DNA of 64,000 bases, from the NCBI GenBank assembly GCA_013399855.1, contig VXAY01001005.1, forward strand, positions 147,025 through 211,024, written 5' to 3'. The first letter of the stretch is position 1. Each line of letters opens with the position of its first letter. The notes below the pieces were generated by a model. That model was not told the origin of the DNA. It did not search any database and saw only the letters and a program-made list of their open reading frames with translations. Positions 38,512 to 48,860 of this stretch are shown piece by piece. A program made the position numbers and the translations under genes. Origin of the DNA: Oxyruncus cristatus. Its lineage: Eukaryota; Chordata; Aves; Passeriformes; Cotingidae.

Positions 38512-38538
38512 TATGGATAGTGTTACTCACTATCCATA
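38512..38538. repeat. perfect 11-bp hairpin
   Basis: TATGGATAGTG (38512-38522) pairs with CACTATCCATA (38528-38538) across the loop TTACT. It lies about 430 bases past the CWC27 poly(A) signal. No T-run follows, and eukaryotic genes do not use such terminators, so its role is unknown. Confidence 0.85.
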
Positions 38539-39461
38539 CCACATAAACAAAAAGAGAATCTGAATGTGCTGCAGTCGTTGCTTAAACCACTTTTTGCAAT
38601 ACCAGAAACATCCATTTGGTAGAATTTTCACTGTAAAGTAGCTTTGTTAATTGATTGCTGTGTTAGTTAGTCCAGTACGGAAACAAAAAAACATTTCATC
38701 AGTCTCATTAAAAACATAACCCTGCTTTTAACAATTATTCTATCCTCTAAAAATGGACAGGTCAAGTTTCCAGTTTGTAGACTTTTCACGTATTTTATAA
38801 TCCTGGGTGTTAGTATTTTTACAGATGTACATGAATTTTCATTGCTCCTTCTTTGCAGCAGTTCTGATGCCACAGGGGCATGAATTACCTATATGGGCAG
38901 TAGCTAAAGAAAAGTGAGCACAAGTGAGCAAGGTCCATAGAAAGCGCCACCATAGTAGTGGTTTTGCTGATGTTGTTTTTAGAACAAGTTCAGTGAGTAT
39001 GGTGTCCTTATCAAGCTACCACTGCCAAATTTCTTGATAGGGTCTGAGGTGTGAGATACATAAACCTGCACTGATAGGTTAATATGGCCCAAATGTCAGA
39101 GGTTAGGTTAATACAGACTATTGCTTTAATGCACGGGTGCAACCTTTGAGATAAGAAGAAAACTTGGAAGGTGTGAAGTGAGTCCCTGTATAAAGCTGTC
39201 ATTATCATCTCCTTAGGCTGAGTGAATTATACTGTGCCATGGTGTAAAGAAGTTAAGAGGGGTTACATTCCTAAACATGGCCATTCACAAACTAATAAGT
39301 CAAAGGTTTTTAAACATTGAGTAATTTTCTGTCAGGCTGCTGTTAGCAAAATTGAGAAAATCTAATGTCACATTCTGTTACCTCTATTCATTGCTTTTTT
39401 TGAGGAGAAAATTTTTAAGCAGTCATGACAGGAAATGAGCATATCAAACCCCCATTCTGAT

Positions 39462-39521
39462 GGGGAGGGGAGAAAGGAGGTGAGTGACTCTGTGGGTGGG
39501 GGTGTGTGGCGGGGGGGAGGG
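39462..39521 (+). other. G-rich block, possible G-quadruplex
   Basis: Plus-strand runs GGGG, GGGG, GGG, GGGGG, GGGGGGG and GGG occur within 60 bases, densest at 39494-39521, where GGG-T-GGGGG, an 8-base loop and GGGGGGG-A-GGG follow one another. Confidence 0.6.
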
Positions 39522-42500
39522 TGTAGGCAGAGCAGGTTGGCATGGGGACAGTGAGGGCTAGATCTAGAAAGAACCTGGAGCATCAATTCCAGGACACAGT
39601 TACCACCCCTGTGATAGAAAAATGTTCTAATTACATAGTGTCCCTGTAAACTAAAGTAGGATGTATGAGTCAGTGAATGGGCAAGTTGACTAACACCCTT
39701 CTTAGGTGAATCTTTTTGCTGACTACCTGCAGCAGCTCTGAGTTGTTGCATTAGAAGATTCTCAGTTCTAAGCACTAGACAAGCTCAGAGATGAAAGCTT
39801 AACTTGAGGATTGCGGCTCTGCTCAGTAGGAAGAGGTTTGAAAGTCTGGACCTTGCCTACAGAGGACTAATAACCTGACAAGAACAAGAGAATAACTGTG
39901 CTGACATTTTCTTGATCGGTGTGTATTTAAAATCAGATTATCATAGCAAATGCTGAGAGTCACTTAGAAATAGGCTAGAGTGTATAAACATCATTTCACT
40001 GAAGCAAAAGTAGTTCTGCGTTTCATTTAGGAGACATCTGGAGTGAAGACAAGAGACACTGATGTCAGAAATACCATCTCAGGTAAAGCCAACACCGAAG
40101 AGTAAGAACCTCACAGAAAGAAATTGAAATGATGACACTTGTCTGAAACAAGAAGTTTGCAGGGTCACAGGTAACTCCCGTAATGCGAATAACAATCCTG
40201 CTTGTTTCCCATACTGCCAGACTAGCAGAATCATATATTAACTCAAATCCTTTTTCATTCATCATCTGGTATTGCTGTAATTACATGAAATGTTGAATGC
40301 TACAGGATGACAGTATTTTATATGGACTGAAATGGGTATGCTCAGAGTTACATGTTTTATCAATCCTGAGAAGCAAGTGGGAAACACAATGTGGGCAGGT
40401 GTCACCCTGTCTGTGAAAGCATCGTCTTGAGTTAGGTCAGTGGCTGAAAAGTGAAGTTGGTTTTGTGGCTGCAGAAAGAATTTGTTCTATGGTAGTGAGA
40501 TTTTAGACTAATGATATTTTCTTGAATCTTCATTAAGGCGCTTCCTTCTTCCGCCCTTATGGCTAGCACTTCACCTGTTTATATAAACATGAGTATAATC
40601 TCTACATAGTTACAACATAGAGCTAGGAACATTTCTCTGTGCACTACTAATACAAAACCAGTGTTTTAACGCTTGTGAAGTTGTCCTTTCTAAAAAGTGG
40701 TAATTATGGGTATAGATCACCCAGCCTGAAGATGCACACCACAATGCTGGTAATTAAATAATTTCTGTAAAAACTCACTGCTTAAATTTGCTGGGTGTGT
40801 TCCACTTCCCAACCACCACCACCTGCTTTTTTGATTACTCATTTCAATAAGCTAAAAATGGCATAAGCCCAGACTATGACTGAATTTTGAACTAAAACAC
40901 AAAGATCAGGTCTACCAATTTTTTGTGGCAGCTAAACTGCAATTTCAGTACATCAGCTTTGCTGCCAACACCGTGCGCTAGTGTTAACAACATTCTGTAA
41001 GGCAGAGAGTCCTTCCATCATCCCTGCCTTCCTTTTAATGGAAGTCTTAATAGAGCCCTTCGTTTTGTAAGAGGGAATTTGACTTTCCTAAATAAAAAGA
41101 AAAGGGTGGGGGGAAAGTTTTACAACCCTGCAAATAGCAGTATGTTAGTAAAGTTGACGTTTTCGTTTCCAGACCAGCTGGGTTTCAAGTAGATAAGGTC
41201 CTTCTAGGCCATGTCTGGTAATAGCAAGGTCCTCGAGAACAGCTTAAGGCTAGCTTCACAAATCCTGTCAGAGATGCCAAAGCTAGTACAATGTGCCCTT
41301 TTTGCTTTGAAGCTAAAAAAACCCTGAAGTGCAACACAGCCTGGTTTATTTCTGTCAAATAGATGCTATGCCCAGGCTGCTAGGGGTTTAAGTCTGCAAT
41401 GCCACATTACATAGCTTTCCCTGAGCTGCTAGTTTCCAGCATGAGCAGGTTTGGGAAGAGGTTTTTCCCAAACTGTCTCCATTCCCCTCTAACAGTTAAA
41501 ATAACTACACACCAATGTTGTCTGCTTTCATCTAGAGGACATCAAGTCTGCAAGAGACACAGTTATGTTTTGGCAACGTAAAAACTAGCCTCAGACAGAA
41601 AGGATAGCTTCAGACTCTGCCTCATTCTGGCAGAGAATTATGCATCTGTCATTACTTTAATTATGATACACTTCAGATGTTAGAAGATGAGGGGACTTCT
41701 TACCTGTGTTTTCTCAGTAAAAAATGTACATGTTTTCTTGCATCTTTCACTGTAACAAAATGTGAGCTGACCATACAGTGACTACATTTATAAGGTTCCT
41801 GATGAAGTATATACAACGCAAGGAATGTAAACCAAAAAGTTTATGAATGTATCCGATTCATCTCTTGATAACACACTTCTGCCCTGCCAGTACCAGAAGC
41901 TTGCTGTATCCCAGTCTAATGCCATAAAGTGATTCCCCTTGAGTTATCCTGGTCAGACGTGCCACATTCCAGTTTGCTAGTCACAAATTCCTCATGCAAA
42001 CAGACACCTTGTACCCACGGTGGGGCTCTCTAATAGATAAGGTCTCCTCACAACATCTGCAAGGCACCCGGGGCAGGTGGCACACAGCCTGTCAGAGGCC
42101 TGTGCACCTTAGCTGCTGTCACAACAAAATATTCCTCTGCATCCAGTTTAGCTTTCACAGTACTTTTTCTTGGCAGGATTTCTCTTCAGTAGCTGTCACA
42201 GATGGAGTTTTCCACTTCATTTGCAATTCTTTTTTTTTTTTTTTTTAAGAACCCACTAACATGGCAAAAGTTTAATTTGTAAGTCACAGATTGGAAGAGT
42301 TTGTTTAGAAGGTTACTGCACACTTGTGCACATCTTTCTTGTGCTTTTCACACAGGTGTGTAAGAACTGGTTTCTACCTCCACAGACTTCATCGCCACAC
42401 TTTCTCATCATCATGCCTTCCCTGTCAGCCTCTATTGCCAAAGGCCAGAGAAAGAATTTATATCCTCCTCCTCCTCAATCTTCTGATAGCTTTTATATTT

Positions 42501-43100
42501 ATAGCTAGTCTCTACCCCACTGTTCTCTCACATTGTCTGAATGTCTCTGTGTGCTTGGCTTCCCATTACAGAGCTGAAGAGTCTGTACACGCTCAGAAAA
42601 GTCACACTCCAGCTGAAGCTGCATTTTATTTTATTGTGTGCATGTGTAGTTTCTTCACATACTACAAATGCAAAAAACATGAAGTCAAAATTTTAGAAAG
42701 TAGACTTAAAATTTATATTTTAACTTTATGTTTTAAACACTTTCTCTTTATATCTTTTTTTTTTATTCCTAAGACACATACCAAAATAGCATTGTACCCA
42801 AAATGTTCAAATGTGATCCTACTGTCTCAGTTTAATGAGACTGAAGTATTTTGCTAAGGAGAATGAGTTATGAGGAAGACCAAACTCCTCCCTCTAAGCA
42901 ATTGTAAATCCGAATTTAAGAGTCTCCAATTGAGGAAGTGTGGAGAAAGGAAAAATAACAGCCCTTTATTAAGGATATATGTGTATTGGCAGAACAACAA
43001 AAGAATACAAAACGAACTAGCAATGATCCTGTACTCGAAAGTCCCCTTCAAAAAGGAAACAGTTGAGCACTTTCTGCCTCTTGGTGCAGTTCTAACCGTG

Positions 43101-43117
43101 GTCGGCAGGGGGCGCTG
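43101..43117 (+). promoter_or_regulatory. CTCF-like motif 1
   Basis: GTCGGCAGGGGGCGCTG contains the CTCF core GGCAGGGGGCGCTG, differing from the best consensus mainly at the 5' CCA. Confidence 0.6.
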
Positions 43118-43150
43118 TTCGATCACTGGAGGAGCAGAGCCCGCAGTTGC

Positions 43151-43166
43151 CCAGCAGGGGGCGCTG
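43151..43166 (+). promoter_or_regulatory. CTCF-like motif 2
   Basis: CCAGCAGGGGGCGCTG fits the vertebrate CTCF core consensus CCASYAGRKGGCRS at every position. It is in the same orientation as motif 1, 49 bases downstream. Confidence 0.75.
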
Positions 43167-43547
43167 TTGGGGTGTGGCGGTCGCCGCGTGGGGCCCGGTG
43201 CGTGGGGGCAGCCCAGAATGGAGATCTTCCCCCACACCNCTGTGCAGATGGGTCAGGCCTCTCCAATGAAATCCGAGCAAGTCTGGGCTGGGGGCAGAAC
43301 AGGGCGCAGGAAAGTGGAGGCAAACCGGGACAGCCAGGCGACCAGGCCGAAAACAAAGTGAACCTCCGACCCCTCCAACACACACCTTGCCTGAGTTAAG
43401 GCAAAAGTGAAGTGCCTGCCATTTCCGAGGAGAGAAAAAAGAAACCACATCACGCTTCCCCACAGTCTTCGGAGGGCCATCAGCTTGGAATGTGGATCTG
43501 CTGGTTAGATCCTTTGTGTGTGTCAATTACCCTAGGCAAACACCTTG

Positions 43548-43564
43548 CCCCCCTCCCCCCCCCC
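43548..43564. repeat. poly-C tract
   Basis: Six C, one T, ten C. It marks the downstream edge of the CpG-rich patch. Confidence 0.9.
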
Positions 43565-46498
43565 TTCAACATCTTTCTTTTACGGTGATGCAGGGGAAAG
43601 AAAAATTTCCTGCTTGTTTTTTTTTAGAACAAGTAAACCTATGACACCTACCTTTAGGTCATACATAAAAGATGAAACTAGCTGCTAGAAATACCTAATA
43701 TGCGAGACCGTTCCACTAAATTGACATGACTTAACCAAGTATGAAGTGTCTACTACTATGAAAAATCTGACCACTGAATGAGGGTCTTGTGATTGTAACC
43801 TACAATTGTTATCTGGTATTACTCCAAAGCAGTACAAAAGCCCAAAAGATAATTTTTAGGGGGAAAAGAATTAAAGCCTAACCTTTTCTTCTTTTTTTTA
43901 AAACATAAATTGATTGATAGTAATAACCCTCTACTCCTAAAACATCATTTAAAAAAAGTACCTTCCTTTCCATAACAACTCTAAACTTCCAGACATGAGA
44001 GGAGACTACAAACAAGACATCACCTTCTGAAAAAAAAAAGAAAAATTCTGATCCTAAACCTTAACTCATCAGGAAAAAAAGTTGTATTTTTCTTACTAAT
44101 TCTCCAAATCTAAAAGAAATAATTTTTCATGATAGGTAAGGTAGGCAGAAAATCTACTATTCTTGACTTATAAGATCACGTGGAAGAAAAAACAACTCCT
44201 GATATGAACAGCTTTTACTATGGTTCTTATTTTTTATGAAATGCACTGGCTGTGTAACAAAGCAAGACATGGCAGTCATATTCCTAAGTCAATGGGAATC
44301 ACAGACTTGAAAGTCCAGCCTGATATTCGTAAGGTTATTTAAGCTATACACTTGTCCTTTATGATTTGTCTATAGTAGTAAAAGGGCACAGTTACAGAAT
44401 AGCCCTATGATAATCTTTAGTTTTGGCAGCTTCATTTGGCAGCAATAAGGCATTGAAAACTGCAGCTCTTTGTATAGACCACAGTATGGTAGATCATGCT
44501 TTTGCAGCAGCTAGTGAAAAGTTGGCTCCAAAATCCCATATGCTCTTCTTCAGAAATAACTTCTGAGTTGAGTAGATTTTAATACATCATTGCACTCAAA
44601 GGATACTTCTTTCACTTGCTTGAACTGAGTCTCTCTGTAGTCTTGGGATGCAGTGAGAGATGCCAATTCAGAAGTGACCTTGTAATTTTCCCCATTTCTT
44701 CTTTTTGTCATCTTCACTGTGTGAAAGGCCTGTATGATCTAACATGTAGTATCGGGTATTCCATTCATCCTTACATCTCTAAGGTTATTTCACTAGAACA
44801 GCAGAAAATAGCAATCAATATGTGTTTAATGATTTTTAAAAAAAGATTTCCGTTGCAGCTACGTTATGCTCTCCCTTTCATTTACAGAATATACAAACCA
44901 AAAAGTTTACTCATGAAACACATTAATTATTTCAAATGACAGAGTGTGAGTTGATCCTAACTTGGCAACATGGTATAATGAGCATGAACATTTGAATAAT
45001 GATTCAGGAGCATGAGGGGGTAAATTGGATCGTTAACTATAATATCTATCCCTGCCCTACAGATTAGGAAGATAGTTTTTATTATGATTGACCTTGAGGG
45101 GAAACAGAAATATGCATCTTGTGCAAGATGTTGTTATCTAGGGCATGAAAGCTATGAAGTTATCCCTGAAAGACTACGGAAAAGCATTTGAAAGATCTGT
45201 AAATGAGAGAGGAAAAAGTAATTCTCACCCAGCTATTCCAGACTTACTTATACTAATAATGTAGTTAAAAGATTCTCCTCAAAGTGTTTCATAACATTTC
45301 ATTTTAGAAAATAAAAATTATATAAAAATCATCAGAGAGGAAAACCACAGTAAGCAATGTTTGCCCTTGCCAAACAAAGAATTTACATAAATGTCTACAA
45401 ATAAATTAAAAAAAACGAAACAAAACAAAACACAAAACCAAAAAAACGGCTTACTTCAACTTTTAAATCTGATACACACTACTCTTTTTTGTTTAATTTC
45501 AGGTGGTTTCTCTGCTACAAGATCAGACCTCATATACTAGAGGGACCAAAGTATACTACCTTGCTGTCATATAATTTAGGCTCAGTCATAACTCAGACAA
45601 TATTTTTACAAGATCACTTTGCAAAAGTATGTCTAGCCTATCCAAATGACAATATTATTTATGCCAAAGGTTTTGCTTTAGGGATGGAAGTATTCCAACC
45701 ACTGTTTAATAGGCTATATGGATAGGCTAAGAAAACATCATTTGTTGCACACATAGCTTATGTATACACTGTAGAACTAAAGTGTACAGACTGATCATTG
45801 GCAACACGGGCTAAAAGTGGCCTCAGTGAAAAAAGCCACAAAAGCAATGAGCTTCTGAGTTTTCCTCCCCGTTATTATTTTTGGAATTCCTAAGCTTAAC
45901 AAGAAATATGAATGCACAAGTGAGAAATAGATCTGTATTCAGTAGCTACCTGGATATTCAAAATGAAAAAGATATTTTTCAAAAGAGACTTTGTAACACA
46001 GGCATATGACTTCGTGAGCAGACATATTCTCAGCTACAGTCTTAGAACAGGGAAGGGATAGGAGAGTAATGTCAGGAACTCCAATATAAAACTTTTTACA
46101 ATACTGAGGTGAAGACAATCCAGTCTTCATAGCTTGGACCAGGACCAAGTGTTTCTGAAGGTAATTAGAAGGGATAGTAAAAAAAGTATGTTTCTGTCTT
46201 CTCAAGCTCTGTTCTTAGAAAATTATCTTCATCTGTAGACTTTATTTGTAGTCAATCTGTAACAGTTTTTCTGGCAAACTACAATTCTTTAGTGGCTGAA
46301 ACCAGCACTGCAAATTCATCCTTGTTACGGACTAAAATCATGGTGAAAATACAATATATTTTTATGGCGTGAAATCTGTGTATATATTAGTACTGATTCT
46401 TGTAACCTGTGCTGTTTAAAGCACAGATTGATTTAGAAATGGTGGCATTCTATTGCAATAACAGGACTTCTCATTGAATACTTACCTATTCTTAAAGC

Positions 46499-46924
46499 TC
46501 AATGCTTAAAAACTGGAAAGGTGTTTGTTCCTGTGATTTGATTTTTCTGATCAAGGACACTGACATTATCCCTTAAATAAAGCCGTGTTCCTGCAGTCGA
46601 TCTCATGATCCCAATTCCCATGCTATGAGTGACTGAGATTACAAAATCTACACCAAACAAGCACTGCCATATACGCCAAAATACTATTGCATGTGAAAAT
46701 CGGCTGGCATCCAAACAATCCCAGTGCTTCAAGTTCATTAGGATAGTGTAATTAAGATTTGGAGGAACGGAAGCAGAAGAGGAGACCCCATGGACTGAGG
46801 AGGGATCTGGAAAAATCTGCAACTGTGTAAGGATCTTAGCCAGGGAACCATGGTTCACAGGCCTGGATAAACCCAGCGAGGCATTTTGAGTGGAAGTGAA
46901 TGGCGTAAGAGCTTCATAGTACAT
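46499..46924 (-). other. unrecognised 141-codon open frame
   Basis: The frame opens with MYYEALTPFTSTQNASLGLS and has mixed, protein-like composition (two Cys, several Trp, NHGS and NYT possible glycosylation sites, a hydrophobic HAIVFWRIWQCLFGVDFVIS segment). I cannot assign it to a family. No splice sites, signal peptide or neighbouring coding relics support it, and an AT-rich 26 kb region would be expected to yield a few such frames by chance. It could also be a decayed retroelement or an exon of an unknown antisense transcript. Confidence 0.2.
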
Positions 46925-47907
46925 AATATATCCACTGCATAATATTCAATGATAATTATGCTTTCAATATGGAAAATCAATATTTATTTACTCTACAGAA
47001 CTATGGAGTAGCTGCCATTCTTCCTCTGTTGCAGTGACATTTAAGTTCTATGCTTTCTGATGTTGCTAGAACATGCAGAAATCTGGGACTTTGCACCTTA
47101 TGAGAAAAACTACACAAGGGTCAGCAACCTTTTTTTTTGTTGTTTTATTTTGAGAATACTTCTTGTGAACTGTTGGTCAAAGCAGCTGCATGACTGAGAC
47201 TGGCAGCAGACAGTGGAGTGTTTTTCTCCCACATCTGGCCATTCTAGTGTTTGGGTCTGATCTATATTTCATAAATATCAGTTGGTCTTTCAGTTGTCAG
47301 ACCACAGGTTTAGTTTGGGTTCCAGACAGGAGGTGGAGAGGCAAGGAAAGAGCTTCCATAGTGACAAACTGTTTGCTATTTCCACAATGTGGTTTTTGGA
47401 GTAGTGGTCCCTTGTGACTACAGAAAGCCACAAGCATTCGGAGACATTTGAGCAAGCCAATATAGTATCACACAGCTATGGATAGACAGAATTTGGCTCC
47501 TGGTCACTCTGAGTGGAGTGTAGTTTTAGAAGAAAAATATGTTAAACTCTTGGTTGAAGGGCAAGTTCAAAGACATCTCACACAAAGAAAGACTCAGTGC
47601 CTCAAGTTATCTATAAATATTACCTTTAATACCTAAAGTACACATTTATAAATGGTATGAATGCATCTAAAAAGAGAGTCTGGAGGCTGAGATGGTATTT
47701 ATTCACAAACTAGAAAATAAATATGCACTAATTATTGCATCTCAGAAATATAGGCAACATCAGGAAGGGAGAATACAGGCTGCAATGCTTATAATGGAAA
47801 AAGGATGATATTGTCCAAAAGTCGAACATGACCAAACAAAAATCTAGACTCCTTTAACAGCAGTGAATTAATAAGAACAAAGCTGCACGAACAGCTCATG
47901 GGCCTTC

Positions 47908-47931
47908 ATATGACTGAAGCTTCAGTCATAT
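47908..47931. repeat. 24-bp perfect palindrome
   Basis: A spacerless inverted repeat centred on the HindIII-like AAGCTT at 47917-47922, with half-site ATATGACTGAAG. A partial third copy of the half-site (TCTGAAGCTTC) follows at 47933-47943. Confidence 0.9.
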
Positions 47932-48189
47932 TTCTGAAGCTTCTCTTTTCATGCTGTTTTGGCTCTCTGCTTACATAGAGCATCCTGTTTTTACTGAGTT
48001 TTCCAAATAATAATTACATAGCCACGAAGCATCATTTCAGGTCAGAAAGACAGGACATAACCAAAGTACCTCCATAACTTAAGAAAGAGGTTTGTCTAAC
48101 CTCCATCCCTCAACACTCCATATTTCCCCAACTGGATTTTTTTTTCCAATGCATGACTATTCTTGTCTTCAGATATATTTTCTTACCTA

Positions 48190-48860
48190 AATCTCCCTTG
48201 TTGTAGTAAACCCCGTAACTACTTGTACCAGTCTGAATGAATAACCTTTTCTGCTTTGCAGAAATATTGTATGTATTGGAAAAATTATCATGCCCTTTTT
48301 CTCCTCTAGAATAAACAATCTCAAAATTTCAGTTCTTTTCCTAACAGTCATGCTGCATATATCTCTAAATCATCCTTACTAATCTTGTCTGGCTTTTCTT
48401 CCAGCTGGCCTGCATTCTTCTTTACCTGTGGCACCTAAAGAAGGCCGGACACAGCAGTCTAACTAAAGTCTTACTGGTGCTAAGGACAGAGAAATGAATC
48501 TAAACAGACAGAACTTCTGTCTATTCATACAAGCATGGATGCCATTAATACAGTTTTTTAATGATGTTCAGCTTGTAAACCTTTATAATTCTCAAATTCT
48601 TTGCTGTTAACATACTGGTTAGCAGTTATTTTTTTATTTTAGCAATTGATTTTTACCAAGAGCAGTATTTTCTATTCATCCGTGTTGAACTGCACACTAT
48701 TTTTTGGTACATTTTATCAAATAGTTGCAAGCGTTATGAATTCAACTTATTCTTCAACATGCTTGCAAGGCCTTCTAGCTGTAGTTTCACCTAGTCAGTA
48801 CTTCATAGATTATTTATCAAAATGCCGTATGAGACAAGTCAAACCATCACACAATTAAAC
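48190..48860 (-). repeat. probable ancient CR1/L3-like LINE remnant, antisense
   Basis: The order of degraded motifs matches minus-strand CR1/L3 ORF2 C-termini: 'GCCTGCATTCTTCTTTACC', 'GGCCGGACACAGCAGTC', then 'GATGTTCAGCTTGTAAACC', 'GTTGAACTGCACACTATTTT' and 'TGCTTGCAAGGCCTTCTAG'. It is strongly diverged and has no open frame. The call is from motif order rather than alignment. Confidence 0.5.

Larger units (their letters stand above)
38106..43085. other. downstream intergenic sequence, no gene seen
   Basis: About 5 kb without a recognisable exon on either strand. It includes a perfect hairpin at 38512-38538 and a G-rich block at 39462-39521. The longer open frames (39368-39775 minus, 42324-42857 plus) are low in similarity to anything and rich in residues expected from pyrimidine-rich or T-rich DNA. 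Confidence 0.5.
43086..43480. promoter_or_regulatory. CpG-rich island-like patch with two CTCF-like motifs
   Basis: About 20 CpG dinucleotides by eye count fall within 390 bases, in sharp contrast to the CpG-poor AT-rich flanks. Two plus-oriented matches to the CTCF core lie at 43101-43117 and 43151-43166. No known first exon is recognisable on either strand, and open frames through it (163 codons plus, 144 codons minus) look like the products of GC-rich DNA. An N sits at 43239. It could be a boundary element, an enhancer, or the promoter of an unannotated non-coding RNA. Confidence 0.6.
43481..48189. other. intergenic, no gene seen
   Basis: AT-rich, 4.7 kb. A C-rich run (C6-T-C10) lies at 43548-43564. 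A 141-codon antisense open frame at 46499-46924 is the longest here and is not recognised. A 24-bp perfect palindrome lies at 47908-47931. Confidence 0.5.

Noticed and set aside
39368..39775. 135-codon minus-strand frame
   Set aside because: Its middle is Pro/His-rich translation of the G-rich block on the other strand, with no recognisable similarity.
42324..42857. 177-codon plus-strand frame
   Set aside because: The translation is rich in Phe, Ser, Leu and Cys as expected of T- and C-rich DNA; no domain, no splice context and an overlapping frame of similar quality.
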